Part shown: one piece after another, positions 55,176 to 64,000 of the stretch
Layout of the letters: every line of letters starts with the position of its first letter
How positions within the stretch are numbered: the first letter of the stretch is position 1
NCBI GenBank assembly: GCA_018806915.1
Contig: JAGKQI010000021.1
Coordinates: 372,001-436,000 of the forward strand
DNA length: 64,000 nt
Origin: Phytophthora colocasiae
Lineage: Eukaryota > Oomycota > Peronosporomycetes > Peronosporales > Peronosporaceae
Direction: 5' to 3'
The notes under the pieces: model-generated
What the model was told of the DNA's origin: nothing
Seen by the model: the letters and a program-made list of their open reading frames with translations, nothing else
Databases searched by the model: none
Made by a program: the position numbers and the translations under genes

Positions 55176-55985
55176 TTAGTTGCCAGTACCAAAGGTGGTC
55201 CTACTCAGCCTTTCGGTGTAGGATATCGCCTCAGCTTTCGACTCAAAAATGTCGTCGACCACGGCAATCACGACTGTGAGCGTTGCTGAAGCCAAATAAA
55301 CCAACAACGGGGACCACGCCAAACCAGTTGTCATTTCAGACGACAGGTGACCCCATCGGCCAATGCGCCGGGCTCTCCCTATGAGGTCATAGTATCATTT
55401 GACGCATATTTAACAGGTGAGGGATAAGGAAGGTGGCGAAAGATACAAGAAGTTGCGCTTACCAGCGTTGCGGCGTTCCATGGCGTACAGGAACCTGAAG
55501 TTGTTGGATGTTCTTTGGGGAACGTCGAAGACAAAGTCGATCCGGTTTGGGTCGTACTGCAGAGGCCGTCCAGTGTGGGTCATCTCGTCTTCCCAACTCT
55601 TCATTGTCTTCTCCAAGGCAAACCCAGGCGTTTTGTCGCTTATAATGCCCTTCTGCATGTCATGGAAGGCCTTATCGCCTATGTACAATGTCTGCACCGG
55701 CTTCAAGACGACAATTACTCCCACGAGGATGGTATCCGAGGTATTGAGCTTCTGTATGCCACGCTCGATCACGTTCCGCATTGTATCACTTTCCTGGAAC
55801 TCCATTTCAGCAACATGGTCTTCACCGAGGACTGCGATCCGAATGAACATCGTAGTGGTTCGCGCAAAATTGAGGAATGAGCAGCATCTGAGTGCTGCTC
55901 CAGACTCCGGGTCAAACTCCATCCAAGTCGCTAAAAAATTCGACGTAACTATAGTCTCTTCATAAGGGTTGTCGTCTTTTGCCAT
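55176..55985 (-). CDS. Gene B2, two exons
   Basis: Same as B1 from the MAKDDNPYEE methionine (55985) on: exon 1 ends 55463, intron 55462-55379, exon 2 55378-55176. A 2-base deletion near 56029 (CCCCTCGAAACG versus CCCCTCTCGAAACG) uncouples the upstream ATG used in B1, so translation would start at 55985 or at the later MFIRIAV. The first reading frame also opens with a new upstream start at 56054. Confidence 0.55.
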
Positions 55986-56371
55986 CTCCAGAGGGTCGAA
56001 GAAGCCCGGTGGTCTTTGATAAACCCCTCGAAACGCTCTTCGCACTCCCTGCAACCATTAATGCTCTCACTCATCTAGGTAGCGTTCCCGGGATGCTGGC
56101 AGCGCCTCAGGACGTGCAGGCGTAAAATTCATCTCCCGACAACGCACAGAAACATGGGAATATAGGGATTTCCAGGTAGTATGTATTCGATCGGAACGAA
56201 CATTGAGGAATGAACACTGTTCGATCGGATTTCTACTCTACATCCATCAAGTACTATCTCCAGTAAAATTGCTGAGACTTAGTGACTCAGAACGTTTGGC
56301 GATTTCTCTTCTGACCAAATTGAAATCAACTTCCCAAGGCCCACAACAACTTTAACCACCTACACACCAAG

Positions 56372-56957
56372 ATGGCAATATTTATATTTGGGCATATCTT
56401 AGAGACAAACCGCAAGTTTGGTGAGTTCTGCGGGCGACAAACGACGGTGCGCGAACTCCTAGGCAAAGTGATCAAAAGCGAGAAGTGGGACTGCTCTGTA
56501 GACGAGCTCAACCTCTATTTCCCAAGGAGAAACGGCCAGCGACTCAAAAGAAGCGATCCTGAATATTTTGACTTGGAGCAAGGCGAACTATCCGATGGTC
56601 TCAGGGAGATCATGAGCGACGCCAACAGGATAGACCCAGACACGCGGATCCAATCGTTTATCGACAAATGTAGCTCTGATTTTCTGGTGGAGGCCCCTCC
56701 TCGTATCCGACGCAAGTACAGACGGAGTGTGGCGGAAATCAGGCGCTATTTTATCGGTGCGAATGTGGTTGTTGCTAAAGTGTGTATGTGTGTGTGTGTG
56801 TGGGTACTTGACTATCACTGACATTTTATGTATGCGTGCAGAACGGGGCTACGTAGGTGTGAAGGAACCGGAGAGCTTCGACGAGGTGCGATGGTGGGAA
56901 AAACTCCGCTCTTACATTGCGCCCCCGAAAGTAGCTCCAGAGAAGAAAGCGTTATGA
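56372..56957 (+). CDS. Gene A3, two exons
   Basis: Exon 1 56372-56756, intron 56757-56841 (85 bp), exon 2 56842-56957. The protein equals A2 except Arg for Lys in YFPRRNGQ. The intron GT tract is longer and interrupted (GTGTATGTGTG), not a multiple of three different from A2, so the unspliced frame breaks here while the spliced one does not. Confidence 0.6.
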
Positions 56958-57084
56958 GAATTTCTTACATGTTTTATACTTCAAGTATTGAATGACGACA
57001 TACTTTACCGATATGTGTTGTCCTCCTGGAATTTGACACCTTGAAGCATGACCATGACCCCATCTAGCTCGAAAATTACTTTAA

Positions 57085-60000
57085 CACCTTGGTTCCGAAC
57101 GTCGTAACTGACGACATATATTTTTATTTATGTCGTCAGTTACGACATTGGCCAAAGAATAATAGCAAATGGCTCAGATTTCATTCTTCAATACTTTAAT
57201 CAAGTCATTTCACAGCACCTAGTTTGTATAAGCTGCGAGAGGTTTTTTAGAGACATTTCAAAATCGGGCCAGGGGCAGGGGTTCAATCTGGTCTGGACGC
57301 GCAATTTGCTGGTCATGACCACAGCCACTCATTCGACAATTGGCGGGATGGCGCGCATCCGGAAGACTCGGCGGAAGAAATCTGCCGCCCAAGCTCCCCC
57401 TGAACACGACATCGACTTTGGACACTTGTGGCGGCAACTTCGAGCGGCAGGCTGGACGTCCAAGCGCCCAACTGGACTGCAGACGGAGTGGAGCTACGCC
57501 AGCCCTGGGCGTAGCAGCGTTTTTGTAGGAGAGAATGCGGTCGTGGACCACGCATTTCAGTCCGGACTACTCGAAGACTCTCCCGAAGCCTCTGACAACC
57601 TTGATGATGAGCCGCTCGAGCGTGACACGGATGAAGACGCTCATGGGCTGCTCGACAGCTCCCAAGTAGACGTGAGAGCTTCGCAGATCGACACGAGCGT
57701 ACAGCTCTCTCAACGTACGATCGATCACATGTTTGGCCCACCCAGCGATGAAGACATCGAACTCTCGCAGACCGCTGTCACAAGCGCATTTGGCCTCGCT
57801 CCTGGTGACCTTCAAGTGGATGATGAGCATCGAAGCGCTGCCGCTGGCTTACATCTTCTTTCCGAAGCCTCCGGATTAGAGAGCGAAGGTGAAGAAGACC
57901 GCGGAGAGCCTGTTGCACCGACTCTGCGGCAACGCAGGCGCGCAGTGTTGCCGGCGCCATCCGACGTAAATGTTTTGGTAGATGGAGAAGCCGATAGCGA
58001 CTACGAAAACTACAGCTCGAGCGACGGCGAAGGAGATGGCGTATTTGATGAAGACAGTGAGTGTGACGGTGATGAGCTGAACGAAGACAACGACGTGCTG
58101 TCCGACAGTGACGCAGTGGAAATGGACGAAGCTTTTCTTGCATCTCTGCAGCTTGGTAGCGGTGCTCTGGACTCTGCTGCACTATCAGAGCGAGAGAAAA
58201 CACTACGTGAGATGCGATGGACCGGTACATCGACCGAATACGAGTCTAATGTTACCGCGTATCCTGGTTTAGGGGCAGAGGAAGCACGTCCTGTTGCCGA
58301 GCTGCTTGACGTCTGGCGCTCTCCTCTTCTGACCGTCTTCTACTTTTTGCCCAAGTCTTTGTGGGTGCATATCGCTGCTGAAACAAACCGGTACGGACTC
58401 CAGCAAGTGGATAAACGCGCAGCAGCAATTCATGCCCGACAGAAGGATGGTCGCCGTGAGTCTGTCAAGCAAATTGCACGCCGGTTGAAAGCAAAGCAGG
58501 CCTACGCAACCCACGAAATCTTGAATGTCGTTGGCCTTCTTGTTGCACGAATGCTCTGTCCGCAAAAGAGAAAGTTTGCTGCTCATTGGAGTTTGGTAGA
58601 ATATGGTGCCGTGCCTGCAGGACTGTTCGGAAGATTTATGACTCGTGACAGGTGTCATGACATATTGCGGGACCTGCATTTCGTCGATAACACAGTCGAT
58701 CACGGGCAGGACAAGCTGTGGAAACTTCGACCCGTCGTCGACAAGATCCAGGAGCGATTTCTGACTGGATGGACACTCCCGCCATCTTCTCGTTCGACGA
58801 GGGTGTGTTGGCGGCGACGTCAAGGAGGAACACAACCCGTATGTTCATGTCCGACAAGCCTCATCGGTATGGTTCAAAACTATTTATGCTGTGTGACGCC
58901 AAGACGTCGTACTGCCACAGGTAATTTTTTGGAAATAATTTGTATGTCGTAACTGGCGGTGTTGAGTGTGTCTGACAACATCGAATGTCGTAACTGTCTA
59001 GATTTGAAGTCTATGTTGGCAAGCGGGCCACTGTCGATGGTGCTGACGCCACAGTGGATTATAAGACTGGCGCTGCGGCTGTGTTGCGGAATTTAAAGGT
59101 CGTACTCGCTCGTGCTAGGCATGCCTGGCACACTGTCGTAATTGACCGTTACTACTCATCGGTGCTTCTGGCTGTGGAGTTGCTTGCTATGAATGTCTAC
59201 GTTGTCGGTACAATCATGACGAGCCGGCTCGGGTACAACAAGAAGCTCCAGTCTAGAAGCAAGACACGCCCAGCATCCATTCCCCATGGATCATTCTCCT
59301 TTTCGCGATCTATTGCAGTGCCGACTATGATTGCTTACGTCTGCGTGGGATCGAAAACCCGTCTATTACCTATGCACTGGCGCCGTTATGGCAGAGTCAT
59401 CGATCGAAAGGAAGCTGAAGAAGAGAGGTTCCGTTCGCGTACCATGTCCTTCCGCCGTGAACAATTACCAGAACTGGATGAGCGGAGTTGATGTCCATGA
59501 TCAACTCCGCCTTCAGTCGTATTCGCTGCAGACCTCCACAAGATTTTCTAAGTACTACAAGGGCCTGTTCTTAGGCTTCCTGGATCTGGTGCTGGTAAAT
59601 GCGTATCTTACACACAAGGAAGGGGCCAAGATCAAGGGGACAACTGCCATGCGACGCTCCGAGTGGTTCTTAGTGCTACAAAATCAGCTACTGCAACTCA
59701 AGGCTGAGGATTTTGCCGGCGTTGAAGAGACGCCACCTCCGTCTAGTCAGAAGCGTCGGCGGGCACCCGTGCGCGCTCACACATGCACTACAGCAAGCCG
59801 AAGACTGGGTCGTCGTTAGCGGTGTTCAAAAGCGCCGCCAAAGATCGTGCAAGGTCTGTGCCCTCTTGCGCACAGACAAGAAGAAGTCTTTCGCGACAAC
59901 ATACTACTGCGAGCGCTGTTCTATTGACGACGCTAAGTGCTAGTTGTGTAACAAGTTCCGCCGCCAGTACAAGGGCGTCGCCAAAACCTGTTACGACATC

Positions 60001-60516
60001 TGGCACGACGATTTCAACGCTGGGCAGGACATTCCAGCACACTTGGGGAAGCGTATCGTGCTACGACGGCCGGGTCAGGACGCAGGCAAGCGTAAGAAGA
60101 CACGACGGGAACTACAGCTGTGCCGCGATGAAGGAAGCGATGGTGGCGACGCTGACAAGGATAGCGGTAGTGAGTGAGCAGCTGCGTTTCATTTGATGAG
60201 TGGTGCTTTCGTGGAGTTGAATGCACAATTTGTTGATCAACGTACCTTCTTTCGTGTATTTTCTGAAATGAGTTGCTGGACAGCGCTCCTCCTTAGCCAT
60301 ATGTTGTCTGCAAGTGGGGTCTGTTACGACATTGAGTGGTGATTGCTTCAGCACAATGCCGTATTTCTTACGACATTGTTTTGAAAACCTGTTAACAATT
60401 AATACACCTAACCCCATGTCTAGCTCTTGTCACTTACAAATATCAAGTGACTTGCTACGTCTTATCTTACGACATTCTTAACGCGTTTGAGGAGAGTACC
60501 GTTCGGTGACAGTGTG
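57085..60516 (+). mobile_element. piggyBac-like element, copy 2 (3,432 bp)
   Basis: TTAA at 57081-57084 and 60517-60520; same insertion point and ends as copy 1. Confidence 0.93.
57315..59943 (+). pseudogene. piggyBac-like transposase, copy 2 (three frameshifts)
   Basis: Nearly the same as copy 1, with its own breaks: a C lost near 58780 (ACTCCCGCC versus ACTCCCCGCC), just before the first catalytic Asp; a base gained near 59344 (TCTGCGTGGG); and a base gained near 59773 (GTGCGCGCTC). It has the G that copy 1 lost. The intron is 58921-59001. The TAG inside the C-terminal finger (59941-59943) is shared with copy 1. Confidence 0.9.
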
Positions 60517-60911
60517 TTAATGACTAACGCCGAATAGCGTAAGTCAACAAACTGGCGCACCTTTTCCCTGGTAATTTCCTGCTTCATGTCTTTCAATTTT
60601 AACAACTAGCTCTCCAATGCGAAGCGTTCAAAGATCGACAACAGTACATGGCCGAGCAATGTTGCAACCACGCGATCAAGGAAGAGTAAAGTGTAGCTAC
60701 AAGGCGTGGCTTTAACCCCAGCACACAAGAAGATCAACTGCAAACGTCACTGGGCGACAAAAGATCAAAATGTAGTGTAAAAGACTTTTTTGCTGCGATC
60801 GGTTTAATAAGAAAAATATGTTTTCATGATTCCTCAGGTAGCCGAAAAGAAAAGAGAGTATTAAGCTACATTGTACTCGTACGATATTTACTGCTGAGAC
60901 CTGCACGTAGC

Positions 60912-61797
60912 TTAGTTGCCAGTACCAAAGGTGGTCCTACTCAGCCTTTCGGTGTAGGATATCGCCTCAGCTTTCGACTCAAAAATGTCGTCGACCACGG
61001 CAATCACGACTGTGAGCGTTGCTGAAGCCAAATAAACCAACAACGGGGACCACGCCAAACCAGTTGTCATTTCAGACGACAGGTGACCCCATCGGCCAAT
61101 GCGCCGGGCTCTCCTATGAGGTCATAGTATCATTTGACGCATATTTAACAGGTGAGGGATAAGGAAGGTGGCGAAAGATACAAGAAGTTGCGCTTACCAG
61201 CGTTGCGGCGTTCCATGGCGTACAGGAACCTGAAGTTGTTGGATGTTCTTTGGGGAACGTCGAAGACAAAGTCGATCCGGTTTGGGTCGTACTGCAGAGG
61301 CCGTCCAGTGTGGGTCATCTCGTCTTCCCAACTCTTCATTGTCTTCTCCTCAAGGCAAACCCAGGCGTTTTGTCGCTTATAATGCCCTTCTGCATGTCAT
61401 GGAAGGCCTTATCGCCTATGTACAATGTCTGCACCGGCTTCAAGACGACAATTACTCCCACGAGGATGGTATCCGAGGTATTGAGCTTCTGTATGCCACG
61501 CTCGATCACGTTCCGCATTGTATCACTTTCCTGGAACTCCATTTCAGCAACATGGTCTTCACCGAGGACTGCGATCCGAATGAACATCGTAGTGGTTCGC
61601 GCAAAATTGAGGAATGAGCAGCATCTGAGTGCTGCTCCAGACTCCGGGTCAAACTCCATCCAAGTCGCTAAAAAATTCGACGTAACTATAGTCTCTTCAT
61701 AAGGGTTGTCGTCTTTTGCCATCTCCAGAGGGTCGAAGAAGCCCGATGGTCTTTGATAAACCCCTCTCGAAACGCTCTTCGCACTCCCTGCAACCAT
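60912..61797 (-). pseudogene. Gene B3, frameshifted
   Basis: Same as B1, with ATG at 61797, but a 2-base gain near 61349 (TCTCCTCAAGG versus TCTCCAAGG) shifts the frame after KTPGFAL, and a C is lost at the start of exon 2 near 61113. The upstream half is intact as in B1. Confidence 0.75.
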
Positions 61798-62110
61798 TAA
61801 TGCTCTCACTCATCTAGGTAGCGTTCCCGGGATGCTGGCAGCGCCTCAGGACGTGCAGGCGTAAAATTCATCTCCCGACAACGCACAGAAACATGGGAAT
61901 ATAGGGATTTCCAGGTAGTATGTATTCGATCGGAACGAACATTGAGGAATGAACACTGTTCGATCGGATTTCTACTCTACATCCATCAAGTACTATCTCC
62001 AGTAAAATTGCTGAGACTTAGTGACTCAGAACGTTTGGCGATTTCTCTTCTGACCAAATTGAAATCAACTTCCCAAGGCCCACAACAACTTTAACCACCT
62101 ACACACCAAG

Positions 62111-62698
62111 ATGGCAATATTTATATTTGGGCATATCTTAGAGACAAACCGCAAGTTTGGTGAGTTCTGCGGGCGACAAACGACGGTGCGCGAACTCCTA
62201 GGCAAAGTGATCAAAAGCGAGAAGTGGGACTGCTCTGTAGACGAGCTCAACCTCTATTTCCCAAGGAGAAACGGCCAGCGACTCAAAAGAAGCGATCCTG
62301 AATATTTTGACTTGGAGCAAGGCGAACTATCCGATGGTCTCAGGGAGATCATGAGCGACGCCAACAGGATAGACCCAGACACGCGGATCCAATCGTTTAT
62401 CGACAAATGTAGCTCTGATTTTCTGGTGGAGGCCCCTCCTCGTATCCGACGCAAGTACAGACGGAGTGTGGCGGAAATCAGGCGCTATTTTATCGGTGCG
62501 AATGTGGTTGTTGCTAAAGTGTGTGTGTGTGTGTGTGTGTGTGGGTACTTGACTATCACTGACATTTTATGTATGCGTGCAGAACGGGGCTACGTAGGTG
62601 TGAAGGAACCGGAGAGCTTCGACGAGGTGCGATGGTGGGAAAAACTCCGCTCTTACATTGCGCCCCCGAAAGTAGCTCCAGAGAAGAAAGCGTTATGA
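62111..62698 (+). CDS. Gene A4, two exons
   Basis: Exon 1 62111-62495, intron 62496-62582 (87 bp, longest GT tract of the four), exon 2 62583-62698. Protein as A3. Confidence 0.6.
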   Translation: MAIFIFGHILETNRKFGEFCGRQTTVRELLGKVIKSEKWDCSVDELNLYFPRRNGQRLKRSDPEYFDLEQGELSDGLREIMSDANRIDPDTRIQSFIDKCSSDFLVEAPPRIRRKYRRSVAEIRRYFIGANVVVAKVCVCVCVCGYLTITDILCMRAERGYVGVKEPESFDEVRWWEKLRSYIAPPKVAPEKKAL

Positions 62699-62825
62699 GA
62701 ATTTCTTACATGTTTTATACTTCAAGTATTGAATGACGACATACTTTACCGATATGTGTTGTCCTCCTGGAATTTGACACCTTGAAGCATGACCATGACC
62801 CCATCTAGCTCGAAAATTACTTTAA

Positions 62826-64000
62826 CACCTTGGTTCCGAACGTCGTAACTGACGACATATATTTTTATTTATGTCGTCAGTTACGACATTGGCCAAAGAA
62901 TAATAGCAAATGGCTCAGATTTCATTCTTCAATACTTTAATCAAGTCATTTCACAGCACCTAGTTTGTATAAGCTGCGAGAGGTTTTTTAGAGACATTTC
63001 AAAATCGGGCCAGGGGCAGGGGTTCAATCTGGTCTGGACGCGCAATTTGCTGGTCATGACCACAGCCACTCATTCGACAATTGGCGGGATGGCGCGCATC
63101 CGGAAGACTCGGCGGAAGAAATCTGCCGCCCAAGCTCCCCCTGAACACGACATCGACTTTGGACACTTGTGGCGGCAACTTCGAGCGGCAGGCTGGACGT
63201 CCAAGCGCCCAACTGGACTGCAGACGGGTGGAGCTACGCCAGCCCTGGGCGTAGCAGCGTTTTTGTAGGAGAGAATGCGGTCGTGGACCACGCATTTCAG
63301 TCCGGACTACTCGAAGACTCTCCTGAAGCCTCTGACAACCTTGATGATGAGCCGCTCGAGCGTGACACGGATGAAGACGCTCATGGGCTGCTCGACAGCT
63401 CCCAAGTAGACGTGAGAGCTTCGCAGATCGACACGAGCGTACAGCTCTCTCAACGTACGATCGATCACATGTTTGGCCCACCCAGCGATGAAGACATCGA
63501 ACTCTCGCAGACCGCTGTCACAAGCGCATTTGGCCTCGCTCCTGGTGACCTTCAAGTGGATGATGAGCATCGAAGCGCTGCCGCTGGCTTACATCTTCTT
63601 TCCGAAGCCTCCGGATTAGAGAGCGAAGGTGAAGAAGACCGCGGAGAGCCTGTTGCACCGACTCTGCGGCAACGCAGGCGCGCAGTGTTGCCGGCGCCAT
63701 CCGACGTAAATGTTTTGGTAGATGGAGAAGCCGATAGCGACTACGAAAACTACAGCTCGAGCGACGGCGAAGGAGATGGCGTATTTGATGAAGACAGTGA
63801 GTGTGACGGTGATGAGCTGAACGAAGACAACGACGTGCTGTCCGACAGTGACGCAGTGGAAATGGACGAAGCTTTTCTTGCATCTCTGCAGCTTGGTAGC
63901 GGTGCTCTGGACTCTGCTGCACTATCAGAGCGAGAGAAAACACTACGTGAGATGCGATGGACCGGTACATCGACCGAATACGAGTCTAATGTTACCGCGT
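62826..64000 (+). mobile_element. piggyBac-like element, copy 3, cut by the window edge
   Basis: TTAA at 62822-62825; same left end and insertion point as copies 1 and 2. Confidence 0.9.
63056..64000 (+). pseudogene. piggyBac-like transposase, copy 3, partial, one frameshift in the visible part
   Basis: Same N-terminal acidic half as copies 1 and 2. A base is lost near 63228 (GACGGGTGGAGC versus GACGGAGTGGAGC), ending the first frame at 63268. The rest continues in the homologous frame to the edge. The catalytic part lies outside the window. Confidence 0.85.

Larger units (their letters stand above)
48390..64000 (+). repeat. Tandem array, 2,298-bp unit (5.73 kb where piggyBac is inserted)
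   Basis: Unit starts, taken at the shared CGACAAACGACGGTGCGCG, are at about 48402, 50703, 56435 and 62174. Spacings are about 2.3 kb, then 5,732 and 5,739 bp. Units 2, 3 and 4 each carry a piggyBac element after gene A; unit 1 has an empty TTAA there. Identity between units is very high, with mostly single-base indels and a variable GT repeat. Unit 4 runs off the right edge. Confidence 0.95.

Overview
The window looks like nuclear DNA of an oomycete, most likely Phytophthora or a close relative. The evidence is very short GT-AG introns (60-81 bp), ankyrin repeats of the '[13 protein letters not shown]' type, secreted alpha-carbonic anhydrases, a small family resembling Crinkler (CRN) headers, and dense nested transposons (Ty3/Gypsy chromovirus, Ty1/Copia, MULE, piggyBac). 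Genus is an inference.

Layout. (1) 1-11009: a piggyBac-like element, minus strand and cut by the left edge, with an 8.3-kb Gypsy element (316-bp LTRs that look identical, TSD GTAAG) inserted near its 5' end. (2) 11186-13347: intact five-exon HRD1/Synoviolin E3 ligase, minus strand. (3) 13545-16041: decayed Copia fragment. (4) 16334-22702: ankyrin-repeat pseudogene split by a full-length Copia element (16493-22018, TSD TCATA). (5) 22835-41415: tandem array of three alpha-carbonic anhydrase copies, two intact and one with a 46-bp deletion. Their spacers are paralogous and have been invaded by a MULE (27059-29825), two copies of a 429-bp MITE, and a second Copia (31093-39858) that itself contains a TIR element carrying a spliced SWIM-finger gene (33697-37348). 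The uninvaded paralogue supplies empty sites that fix several insertion boundaries to the base. (6) 41663-44462: MULE with an intact transposase and a captured HSP70 fragment. (7) 45215-47431: intact single-exon PDZ-PDZ-DUSP protein. (8) 47754-64000: tandem array of a 2.3-kb unit carrying two small paralogous CRN-header-like genes (A plus strand, B minus strand). The first unit lacks, and the next three contain, a 3.4-kb piggyBac element at the same TTAA, so the array grew after that insertion.

Host functions are few: ER-associated degradation (HRD1), CO2/bicarbonate interconversion outside the cell (carbonic anhydrases), a PDZ-DUSP adaptor, and the A/B family of unknown role. The rest is mobile DNA. 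Many young elements carry single-base frameshifts although their LTRs are (nearly) identical, while HRD1, two carbonic anhydrases, the PDZ-DUSP gene and one MULE transposase are open. Whether those frameshifts are real or assembly errors is the main technical uncertainty. Domain calls were made by eye, without database searches.
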